Assembly (NCBI GenBank): GCA_030430345.1
Contig: JAUIFT010000098.1
Span: 1-7,603, forward strand
Direction of reading: 5' to 3'
Length of the DNA: 7,603 nt
Origin: Calditrichia bacterium
Lineage (GTDB): Bacteria > Calditrichota > Calditrichia > RBG-13-44-9 > J042
A model generated the notes under the pieces. It ran no database searches. It was not told the DNA's origin and worked only from the letters and a program-made list of their open reading frames with translations. The translations under genes and the position numbers were made by a program. This document shows, in pieces, positions 1 to 5,646 of the stretch; the stretch's first letter is position 1; each line of letters begins with the position of its first letter.

Positions 1-100
1 AAGTGTAAAAAAAATATCTAAATAACGATATAGTTATATAGATATACTGAAATAATAAAAGTTACAGAGATTGGAAATTGAGTATTGGTGGGAGCTTTTA
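1..100. other. AT-rich intergenic stretch, no gene seen
   Basis: This edge segment is dominated by A and T, with runs such as GATATAGTTATATAGATATA. No reading frame with a credible start and ribosome binding site is visible. It could be the upstream region of a gene beyond the left edge, but no promoter pair stands out clearly enough to call. Confidence 0.5.
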
Positions 101-102
101 AA

Positions 103-139
103 TTCACCGGCGCCTTCACAGATTGTGGGCGCCAGTGAA
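103..139 (-). terminator. Probable Rho-independent terminator of the S9A peptidase gene
   Basis: Read on the minus strand, the hairpin begins 10 bases after the peptidase stop codon. The arms are TTCACTGGCGCC and GGCGCCGGTGAA, which pair except for one internal mismatch, around a 13-nt loop. The stem is followed by TTTAAAAG, a short imperfect T tract. GC-rich stem, position and trailing Ts all fit a terminator. The short T tract is the main weakness. Confidence 0.6.
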
Positions 140-149
140 AATTCTGTTC

Positions 150-2267
150 TTACAGCTTTACATCTTTTGCCCTGGTAACTTCGCTCTTCAATTGCTGAAA
201 GAGATAGGTGTAGACCAGGGAATTCCCGAAGGCACGTTGTTCATTGGTCGTGGCGGCGGCATGGCCTCCTTCGGTATTTTCATAATAGTAAACGGCGTGC
301 CCCATCTCGCCCATTTTTGCCGCCATTTTCCGGGCGTGGCCGGGATGCACGCGATCGTCCCGGGTGGACGTGCCGAAGTAGACTTTCGGGTATTTCTTAT
401 CAGCGGACAAATTGTGGTAGGGGGAGTACTTTTTGATATATTCCCACTCTTCCGGCTTATCGGGGTTGCCATATTCGCCCATCCAACTGGCGCCGGCAAG
501 TAATTTATTGTAGCGGCGCATATCGAGGAGCGGCACCTGGCAAACCACGGCGTTGAAAAGATCCGGGCGCTGAGTAAACACTGCCCCCACCAACAAACCA
601 CCATTGCTGCCACCCATGATGCCAAGATGAGCCGGCGCAGTAATATTCTGTTCAACCAGGTTTTCCGCTACAGCTATAAAATCATCGTAGGAACGCTGGC
701 GATTTTCTTTCATTGCCGCGCGGTGCCACTTCGGACCAAACTCACCGCCACCGCGGATATTCGCTACCGCGTAGACACCACCCTTTGCCAGCCAGATAGC
801 ACCGACGGCGGCCGAATAGCGGGGGCGCATGGACACTTCGAAACCGCCATAGCCATACAGCAGGGTCGGATTCTTGCCATTAAATTCGATGTCTTTTGCG
901 TGTACCACAAAATAGGGAATTTCGGTGCCGTCTTTTGAAGTCGCATGGAGCTGGCGCACTTCGTACTTGCTGTCATCGAAGAATGCCGGGAGGCTCTTCA
1001 AACGGGTAATTTCCCCTTTATCAGCCGATACCAGGTAAAGGCTGGTAGGAATCAGGAAGCTGTTGTAAGTAAAGAGATAACGGTTGCTGTATGTGTCGGT
1101 GTTGTAGATGCTGATGCTGCCAAAATCCGGGGCATCTTCCTTCTTTTTATCCCAATTACCGTCCTCAAAGGAATAACGGTAAAGTTCGCTACGGACGTTA
1201 TTGAGCATGTTAACCAGGAAGTAATCTTTGGTATGACTCACCGATACTATGCTGGATTTTTCATCCGGCTGGACCATAACAGTAAACTGACGATCGCCGG
1301 CGAGGAATTTGGCAAAGTCGATGCTGAGCATGCTGCCGGAAACGTAAGCCTTTCCCGCAACCGTCCAGTCGGTCTTTAAGCTGAAAATCATTTGATTCTT
1401 AAAAAAATCCTGCAACGATGCATCTTCGGGAATGTCCAGTTGAACCAGTTTGCCATTTTCGAGGGAATAGACATTCGCAGTGAAAAAGGTGATCGCCCGA
1501 TAAACAATCTGGTAGTTCCGTTCCGGCGCCTGAACAGCATATCCCCAGATACCGACATCGCTGGTTTCCCCTTCGAAAATTACTTTTGCATCACTGATCG
1601 GGGTGCCGCGCTGCCACAGTTTTACAACACGCGGATAGCCGGATGAGGTTAAAGAACCTCCGCCAAAATTAGTTGCTACCATCAGGGTATTTTCATCGAC
1701 CCAGGAAACACCGCCTTTCGCTTCCGGCAGGCTGAAACCATCTGCCACAAACTCCTTTGCGAGAGCATCATACTCTTTCATTACTACCGCATCGCCACCG
1801 CCACGGGAAAGACTGATAATACAATGACGGTATTCCGGGGCCAGCCAGGTGGCTCCCTTGAATACCCATTTTTCCCCATCCTGCTCGGAGAGTGCATCGA
1901 TATCCAGCATGGTTTCCCAGGTGGGATTTTCCTTGCGGTATTCTTCCATAGTAGTGCGACGCCAGATGCCCCGTTTATGTTGATCATCCTGCCAAAAATT
2001 ATAAAGATATTCGCCAAGGATTTTTGGGTAGGCGATGCGCTCATCCGAGTTAAGGATCGCCAGGTTTTTATCATAGATGCTCTGAAAGGCCGGATCATTT
2101 TTCAGAGCGTCGGTGGATTTATTCTGTGCATGCACCCATTCCATAGATTTCTCTCCATCCACTTCCTCCAGCCAAAGATAAGGATCTTCTTCATCTTGAG
2201 AAAAGGCCGGAAACACTGTTATTACGACTAGCAACATCAGCAGAAATTTGAACGAAATTGCTTTCAT
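150..2267 (-). CDS. Prolyl oligopeptidase family serine peptidase (S9A), probably exported
   Basis: A 705-residue serine peptidase predicted to cleave short peptides after proline, acting in the periplasm. Residues 1-23 form a signal peptide: a short Lys-containing start, the hydrophobic run LLMLLVVITVF, then AFS|Q. The N-terminal DPYLWLEE segment (28-35) is typical of S9A, residues of roughly 80-430 should form the seven-bladed propeller, and the alpha/beta hydrolase domain follows. The nucleophile is Ser554 in GGSNGG, the acid Asp637 in TRDDRVHP, and the base His669 in EGGHA. Tyr473 (YGYGGF), Trp595 and Arg639 match the oxyanion and proline-pocket residues of porcine enzyme. Length is normal for the family. 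I chose ATG 2267 because AAAGG lies 7 bases upstream and the signal peptide then starts correctly; an in-frame ATG at 2360 would add 31 residues overlapping the promoter. The gene seems monocistronic, with its own promoter and terminator. Exact substrate is inferred from family only. Confidence 0.95.
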   Translation of the reverse strand: MKAISFKFLLMLLVVITVFPAFSQDEEDPYLWLEEVDGEKSMEWVHAQNKSTDALKNDPAFQSIYDKNLAILNSDERIAYPKILGEYLYNFWQDDQHKRGIWRRTTMEEYRKENPTWETMLDIDALSEQDGEKWVFKGATWLAPEYRHCIISLSRGGGDAVVMKEYDALAKEFVADGFSLPEAKGGVSWVDENTLMVATNFGGGSLTSSGYPRVVKLWQRGTPISDAKVIFEGETSDVGIWGYAVQAPERNYQIVYRAITFFTANVYSLENGKLVQLDIPEDASLQDFFKNQMIFSLKTDWTVAGKAYVSGSMLSIDFAKFLAGDRQFTVMVQPDEKSSIVSVSHTKDYFLVNMLNNVRSELYRYSFEDGNWDKKKEDAPDFGSISIYNTDTYSNRYLFTYNSFLIPTSLYLVSADKGEITRLKSLPAFFDDSKYEVRQLHATSKDGTEIPYFVVHAKDIEFNGKNPTLLYGYGGFEVSMRPRYSAAVGAIWLAKGGVYAVANIRGGGEFGPKWHRAAMKENRQRSYDDFIAVAENLVEQNITAPAHLGIMGGSNGGLLVGAVFTQRPDLFNAVVCQVPLLDMRRYNKLLAGASWMGEYGNPDKPEEWEYIKKYSPYHNLSADKKYPKVYFGTSTRDDRVHPGHARKMAAKMGEMGHAVYYYENTEGGHAAATTNEQRAFGNSLVYTYLFQQLKSEVTRAKDVKL

Positions 2268-2331
2268 TGGTTTACCTTTCTCCTCCAATAGAAATGATGG
2301 TAATAGAATTTTCAAGTATTTCGGTTTTTGA

Positions 2332-2360
2332 ATAATACAGGTGCAACCCCTGATAAACAA
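2332..2360 (-). promoter_or_regulatory. Candidate sigma70-type promoter for the S9A peptidase gene
   Basis: On the minus strand TATTAT (2337-2332) matches five of six bases of the -10 consensus. TTGTTT (2360-2355) lies 17 bases upstream and matches the TTG of a -35 box. Transcription would start near 2325 and give a leader of just under 60 bases that contains the Shine-Dalgarno sequence. The -35 match is weak, so the call is tentative. Confidence 0.4.
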
Positions 2361-2395
2361 ATCACTTTAATTTAACGGTAAAAATGTTGTTGGAT

Positions 2396-3096
2396 TTAAA
2401 CCGGAAAGCCTTCGTTCCTCAGCAGAATTGCCAGTGATTCTGTGAGGCCATTGAGTGCATTCATGATTTTCAGATTCTTTTCCGGAGAAATATTAATTGT
2501 TAGCGTTTTGACATGCGCCAGCATATCGGCCGGGTAAATCCGGCAAGTTTTCTGAACGATTGCCAACAGGCGTTTTTCACCGGGATGGGGTTGCGCATTC
2601 AAAGCAAAAAGGATATCGAAATAGCTGGCGAGAAAAGCCGCCACCCGGTGATTGATGCTGACATAATCCTGGCGTTTTAGCGCTTTTTCCAGCTGGATCG
2701 CATAGGAAGCAATTGTGCTTCGCAGGAGGGGGAAATTTTTCTCAATGATTGCTGCCTGTAACTGCCGCGGATAAGCTCTGGTGGCAGTGGATTTAATTCT
2801 CCCTCAATCCAATCCTTGCGGCGATACATAATATCGACGATCATACCGCTTTTTGCATCCTGCCATTCATCCCCGGTTTCCCAGTATTGATTGTTGATTT
2901 CCATTCTGTCAGCATATTTTTCCGCAATCTGCTGCCGGGCAGCTACCGGCACTGCCCCATCGCTGTAGACATAGCAGTCGTAGTCAGATATTGCATCATT
3001 ATTGCCGGAAGTCGCGGAGCCGGCCAGGACAAATGCCGCTACCTGCGGAATTTTACTGAAATCTTCGGTGATTTGCTGAAGCAGATATTCGCTCAT
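2396..3096 (-). pseudogene. Nucleotidyltransferase-fold protein, broken by an internal deletion and frameshift
   Basis: The first frame (ATG at 3096) gives an N-terminal nucleotidyltransferase domain with the hallmark GS at residues 26-27, the Asp38/Asp40 pair (SDYDCYVY) and a third acidic residue, Asp88 (IVDIMYR). It is convincing as far as WIEGEL (residue 101, near 2794), then degenerates and stops at 2677. A second frame, entered around 2794-2790, reads TRAYPRQLQAAIIEKNFPLLR, then the helical C-terminal region with RVAAFLASYFDILFALN and QPHPGEKRLL, ending at 2396. As I recall the intact family, about 40 residues lie between these parts, including a motif like ASVGYTTCFWHN; they are absent here. 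A single deletion whose length is not a multiple of three explains both the gap and the frame change. The pieces sum to about 233 residues against roughly 260-275 normally. The ribosome binding site before 3096 is weak. The intact protein would be an aminoglycoside-adenylyltransferase-like NTase of unknown substrate. An assembly or sequencing error cannot be excluded. Confidence 0.8.
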
Positions 3097-3140
3097 GTTA
3101 ATTTCTTAATTGGCTTACTTTTCTATGGAAGAATTAGTTT

Positions 3141-3269
3141 TTTGCCCGCTAAACCCTTGAGAAATAAAGAATTCATGTTCGAAGCAGGAGAGCTTCTTGA
3201 ATATTTATAAAAACAAACTTAAAAGTGCTCGATGTTTTTTTCGCTAAATTCGCGTGTTTAGCGGGCAAA
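3141..3269. repeat. 14-bp perfect inverted repeat pair flanking 101 bases
   Basis: TTTGCCCGCTAAAC at 3141-3154 is the exact reverse complement of GTTTAGCGGGCAAA at 3256-3269. The 101 bases between hold no gene. The right arm also overlaps a smaller inverted repeat. The arms end abruptly on both sides, as expected of a defined element, but I see no flanking direct repeat. Confidence 0.65.
3242..3263. repeat. Small inverted repeat CGCTAAA/TTTAGCG
   Basis: CGCTAAA (3242-3248) and TTTAGCG (3257-3263) are perfect 7-bp arms around an 8-base loop, TTCGCGTG. Seven Ts precede the left arm on the plus strand, so it is not arranged as a plus-strand terminator. On the minus strand the hairpin is followed by As, which also argues against a terminator. 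It shares its CGCTAAA core with the arms of the larger inverted repeat. Confidence 0.5.
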
Positions 3270-3577
3270 TATGCATTCCTCCGGCGATGCAAATGCTTAA
3301 ACATAGAGAGATTGAGAAAGATCGCATAAATAATAGCTTTGACCCTTTCTCAAAACCTTTTAGGATGCCATTCGGATTTATGCTAAGCTGACGTAGAGAC
3401 CTGCCGCTTCGGCTCATCAACCATGCTTCGGCAATCAACAGGTTCGGCACCCAGCATAGCCAGTAGGCGTAGGCACCAACGCCTACTGCGAAAAAGGTCA
3501 TGATGCCCCAGAGAACTTTTCTTGTAGATTTGTCCCTGTTTTCTAGACATAAGATATATTAGTCGCGTTTTCCTCAT
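3244..3577 (-). pseudogene. Possible remnant of a small membrane protein (unrecognised)
   Basis: Two overlapping minus-strand frames cover this stretch: 64 codons starting at 3577 and 85 codons starting at 3501. Neither has a good Shine-Dalgarno sequence. The second frame, extended upstream of its ATG, reads DKSTRKVLWGIMTFFAVGVG and then AYAYW, which looks like a basic N-terminus followed by a first membrane helix. The first frame supplies an ATG and MSRKQ just upstream. A one-frame slip between them near 3530 could reconstitute a protein start. The rest of the second frame resembles no family I know. A decayed gene and a chance reading frame are both possible. Confidence 0.2.
3461..3488. repeat. 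10-bp perfect inverted repeat
   Basis: CAGTAGGCGT (3461-3470) and ACGCCTACTG (3479-3488) pair perfectly around the loop AGGCACCA. No T tract follows on either strand, so it is not a typical terminator. It lies inside the doubtful frame at 3244-3501, where it encodes AVGVGAYAYW on the minus strand. Confidence 0.6.
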
Positions 3578-3607
3578 TTCTAAATGGGAGTTTTAGAATG
3601 AGAAAAC
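3567..3607. repeat. Long imperfect inverted repeat with two bulged bases
   Basis: GTTTTCCTCATTTCTAAA (3567-3584) pairs with the segment at 3592-3607 (TTTAGAATGAGAAAAC), leaving single bulged bases at 3573 and 3579 and a 7-base loop. That gives 16 paired bases. The stem is AT-rich and lies in the gene-poor region, with no adjacent gene end within about 90 bases. Its role is unknown. Confidence 0.5.
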
Positions 3608-3701
3608 TTTAACATCAGCTATATCTTCAAATCCGTGGTCATCAGTGCCAGCCGTGGCTATCATAGGCATTTAAGGTTCTATTTTATGCTAACCAGAAAA
3701 A

Positions 3702-4532
3702 CTATCCTTTAGTAGCGATGCCGAGGGAAACAGATACTCTCGTCTCTAGCAGGTTCTGAACATAGTTCCCAAGTTTAACCCGGGCATTGTCACCCATTAA
3801 TAGATGAATCCCAACCGGGGGCGGGCCATCCGCTTCGACGCGTTTTAACACCTTTTGAAAGAATTCGGCAGACTCCGCCACTTTCCCAATCCATTTCTCA
3901 ATTGACAAACCGGCTTTGTTAATCGCCGCCTGTGCTTCCGGCTCTGTGGCCAGCGTGCTTAGTGCGGCATCCTCTGCCCAGGGGGCCGGATAGAAAGGCG
4001 CATCGCCGCTGCCGCGAAAAATATCGTGGAATACCAGTCGTCCGCCCGGCTTTAACACCCGGGAAATTTCCCCATAAAATAATTCCTTGTCGGCGATATT
4101 CATCTGAGCATGCTCCGTCCAGACAACATCAAAGCTATTGTCTGCAAACGGCAGATTGAGGGCGCTGCCTTCCAGTAAAGTCACTTTATCATTTAAGCCA
4201 ACCTTGTCCGTCAGCTGCTTTCCGACAGTAATATATTCCGCGGTTAGATCAATGCCGGTAACATGGCAATTATATTTTTCGGCGAGATGACGAGCGCTGC
4301 CACCGAGGCCGCAACCGACATCCAACACCTTGTCAGTGGCTTTTAATTTTGCCATCGCGGCAATTTCAATGGTGGATTCCCGGCCACGGGTATGAAATTC
4401 ATCGACCGGGGCAAGGTCGTCCACGGTTAGCTGGTCAAAATTCTTCCCGGCAAGATTTAATCCGGATTCAATCTTTTCCAGCAGGTTGCCAGTGCCATAA
4501 TGCTTGTTAACCATTACATCAATAGTGCTCAT
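3702..4532 (-). CDS. Class I SAM-dependent methyltransferase
   Basis: A 276-residue soluble methyltransferase. Motif I is VLDVGCGLGGSA (69-80), which binds S-adenosylmethionine. The acidic residue ending strand 2 is Asp95 in TGIDLT, where ribose hydroxyls normally bind. FDVVWTEHA (134-142) and LKPGGRLVFHD (160-170) are the usual post-I and strand-5 motifs of the Methyltransf_11/UbiE-like group. Residues 1-60 form an N-terminal helical extension, and about 100 residues follow the Rossmann core. This layout resembles small-molecule methyltransferases acting on amines or prenyl-quinol/tocopherol-like rings, such as sarcosine/dimethylglycine methyltransferases, but the substrate cannot be read from the sequence. 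I chose ATG 4532 because AAGGAG lies 7 bases upstream; an in-frame ATG at 4595 lacks such a site. No pathway partner is adjacent. There is no signal peptide, so it is cytoplasmic. Confidence 0.9.
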   Translation of the reverse strand: MSTIDVMVNKHYGTGNLLEKIESGLNLAGKNFDQLTVDDLAPVDEFHTRGRESTIEIAAMAKLKATDKVLDVGCGLGGSARHLAEKYNCHVTGIDLTAEYITVGKQLTDKVGLNDKVTLLEGSALNLPFADNSFDVVWTEHAQMNIADKELFYGEISRVLKPGGRLVFHDIFRGSGDAPFYPAPWAEDAALSTLATEPEAQAAINKAGLSIEKWIGKVAESAEFFQKVLKRVEADGPPPVGIHLLMGDNARVKLGNYVQNLLETRVSVSLGIATKG

Positions 4533-4884
4533 TTTAAAACTCCTTCTTTGGTTTGCGATTTTTTCATTGATGATGCCATCATCATCTGCAAGCAAGATAG
4601 AAAAATCCGGACCGGAAATCTTTCACCCATGTTACGAATGTTTGCAAAATAGTAGCAGCCGGACAGAGGAAAATCTGGAACGCTGACAGAGGCATTTGCA
4701 TTTTTTAAGCTATGTAAAATTTCTTTGCACAAATGTATCAAAACTGCTTTCTGAAAAAATAGTGAAACAAATTTCAGTCAATAGAGTAATGTATTTTTAA
4801 CGTTGTGTAAAAAATTTTTGACATTGAGTTGAAAATAATTAACTTTATGTTAAATAAAACATACTTTATACGAAGGAATGAACA
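4533..4884. promoter_or_regulatory. AT-rich divergent intergenic region; operon promoter likely near 4800-4860
   Basis: The region separates the divergent methyltransferase and membrane-protein genes, so it should hold both promoters. On the plus side a perfect TTGACA lies at 4818-4823, but no -10 box sits at the usual 16-18 bases. A second hexamer, TTGAAA (4829-4834), precedes TTAAAT (4850-4855) by 15 bases. The ribosome binding site AAGGA (4873-4877) is 7 bases before ATG 4885. Possible operator-like symmetry: TTAAC-5-GTTAA at 4839-4853, TCCGGACCGGA at 4606-4616, and TGATGAT-3-ATCATCA at 4568-4584. I found no convincing promoter pair for the methyltransferase. The short reading frames here are not credible genes. 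Confidence 0.35.
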
Positions 4885-5331
4885 ATGACAACCTCATTTA
4901 AAGAAAAAAGCCTCTGGATAACATTAGTAACGATATCAATTGTATTTAGCATCTATTTTGTTTTCGTTGTAGATGCTTTCTGGGAAGCCTATACGATGAC
5001 AGATCCCAATTTTATTAAATTGCCGGCTCTCATCCCGTCGTTTATTGCGGCAATAATCCTGATGGTTGTAATTATTGCTGCGTTTCATGTCGCGCTGGCG
5101 ATTGCCCATCGAAAAGAAGCGCTGCTGGGAGATGATGAACGCGATACCTTAATCGAGCTGAAGTCAACCCGTATTTCCTATTTTATACTGGTTTTAGGAT
5201 TTTGGCTAAGTGGGTTGAGTATGCTTTGGCTGCCGCCGTTGGCGATGGCAAATATTCTCGCCTTCTTCTTTTTCCTGGGGGAAATTGTCGGCTTTTCCAG
5301 CCAGTTGTATTTCTATCGGAAAGGCGTTTAA
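4885..5331 (+). CDS. Four-helix membrane protein with DERD motif, partner of the XRE regulator
   Basis: A 148-residue integral membrane protein with four likely helices at about residues 10-30, 48-73, 98-118 and 121-143. A basic and acidic cytoplasmic-looking segment between helices 2 and 3 reads DDERDTLIELKSTRISY (83-99). Similar DERD-x-x-I-E-x-K segments occur, to my recollection, in small membrane proteins encoded next to YozG-like XRE regulators, related in style to the DUF2178 group. The biochemical role is unknown. The start at 4885 is set by AAGGA 7 bases upstream; another ATG at 4878 is in a frame that stops at once. The stop codon is one base before the XRE start, so the two are co-transcribed and probably translationally coupled. 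By analogy the membrane protein may sense or modulate the regulator's activity, which is an inference only. Confidence 0.85.
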   Translation: MTTSFKEKSLWITLVTISIVFSIYFVFVVDAFWEAYTMTDPNFIKLPALIPSFIAAIILMVVIIAAFHVALAIAHRKEALLGDDERDTLIELKSTRISYFILVLGFWLSGLSMLWLPPLAMANILAFFFFLGEIVGFSSQLYFYRKGV

Positions 5332-5332
5332 G

Positions 5333-5548
5333 ATGGGAAAGATGCGAATTCAGAATAATCTCCGCAAATTACGTTTCAATAAAGACGAGATGACCCAGCA
5401 AGCGTTGGCGGAAGCAATTGGCGTCACCCGGCAAACCATTCACCATATTGAAGCGGGGAAATATTCTCCCTCGCTGGAACTGGCCTTCAAAATCGCCCTG
5501 GTATTCAAAGTATCGCTGGATGATGTCTTCCAGTACGTGGAAGAATGA
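5333..5548 (+). CDS. XRE-family (YozG-like) transcriptional regulator
   Basis: A 71-residue protein that is almost entirely a single Cro/C1-type helix-turn-helix domain. The HTH is TQQALAEAIGVTRQTIHHIE (21-40). It is followed by AGKYSPSLELAFKIALVF, which matches the conserved E-x-GKY-x-PSLELAFKIA signature of YozG-like regulators. It should bind DNA as a dimer; no sensor domain is present. The start at 5333 is supported by GGAAAGG (5318-5324) 8 bases upstream, inside the end of the membrane protein gene. ATG 5342 is a possible alternative; it would lose three residues and leave poor Shine-Dalgarno spacing. A TTG at 5285 is less likely. Autoregulation of the operon from the 4800-4860 region is plausible but unproven. 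Confidence 0.92.
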   Translation: MGKMRIQNNLRKLRFNKDEMTQQALAEAIGVTRQTIHHIEAGKYSPSLELAFKIALVFKVSLDDVFQYVEE

Positions 5549-5580
5549 ATCGGACAGCTGTTGGTGTGATAATCAGGGAT

Positions 5581-5646
5581 CAGTGAACAGTTGACAGTTA
5601 TCAGTTGTCAGTAATCAGTTCAATGATAACTGTCAACTGATAACCT
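5581..5646. repeat. Heptad CAGTNNN tandem repeat with inverted copies
   Basis: Six consecutive seven-base units begin with CAGT: CAGTGAA, CAGTTGA, CAGTTAT, CAGTTGT, CAGTAAT and CAGTTCA (5581-5622). Three bases later the units appear inverted, as ATAACTG (5626-5632) and TCAACTG (5633-5639), then a decayed ATAACCT. The block fills most of the 97-base gap between two convergent genes and its last bases touch the stop codon of the acyltransferase gene. Exact period without exact copies suggests replication slippage plus drift. Confidence 0.75.
5588..5639. terminator. Perfect 16-bp hairpin between convergent genes (possible bidirectional terminator)
   Basis: CAGTTGACAGTTATCA (5588-5603) is the exact reverse complement of TGATAACTGTCAACTG (5624-5639), with a 20-base loop. 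It follows the XRE stop by 39 bases on the plus strand and the acyltransferase stop by 6 bases on the minus strand. Neither strand has a following T tract and the stem is not GC-rich. It may block read-through or stabilise transcript 3' ends rather than act as a standard intrinsic terminator. Confidence 0.45.

Larger units (their letters stand above)
3097..3701. other. Gene-poor, inverted-repeat-rich intergenic region
   Basis: About 600 bases lie between the broken nucleotidyltransferase and the methyltransferase without a convincing gene. The region contains four inverted-repeat structures (3141-3269, 3242-3263, 3461-3488, 3567-3607) and two overlapping minus-strand frames that do not resemble an intact family. 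The CGCTAAA core occurs three times, at 3147, 3242 and, inverted, at 3257. No transposase, integrase or target-site duplication is visible. The mix suggests decayed or repeat-derived DNA rather than a regulatory region for one gene. Confidence 0.5.

Noticed and set aside
123..503. Plus-strand 126-codon reading frame
   Set aside because: It lies antisense inside the peptidase catalytic domain, has no ribosome binding site and encodes no recognisable motif.
2396..2644. Separate small gene of 82 codons with a GTG start
   Set aside because: Its sequence continues upstream in the same frame as the C-terminal part of the nucleotidyltransferase family, so it is a fragment of the broken gene, not an independent one.
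2760..2800. Programmed ribosomal frameshift in the nucleotidyltransferase gene
   Set aside because: No slippery heptamer is seen at the junction, and about 40 conserved residues are also missing, which frameshifting cannot explain.
3141..3269. Integron attC site, suggested by GCTAAAC and GTTTAGC at the outer ends
   Set aside because: The outer heptamers do not match RYYYAAC/GTTRRRY at the fourth position, no inner complementary L boxes are visible, and no integrase or cassette-like spacing is present.
4529..4741. Minus-strand 70-codon frame upstream of the methyltransferase
   Set aside because: It overlaps the methyltransferase leader in another frame, has no clear ribosome binding site and shows no domain.
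4885..5548. Toxin-antitoxin system made of a membrane toxin and an HTH antitoxin
   Set aside because: The membrane protein is 148 residues with four helices, unlike small single-helix toxins, and the regulator matches YozG-like XRE proteins rather than known antitoxins.
5581..5646. CRISPR array
   Set aside because: The units are seven bases long with no conserved long repeat or unique spacers, and no cas genes are present.
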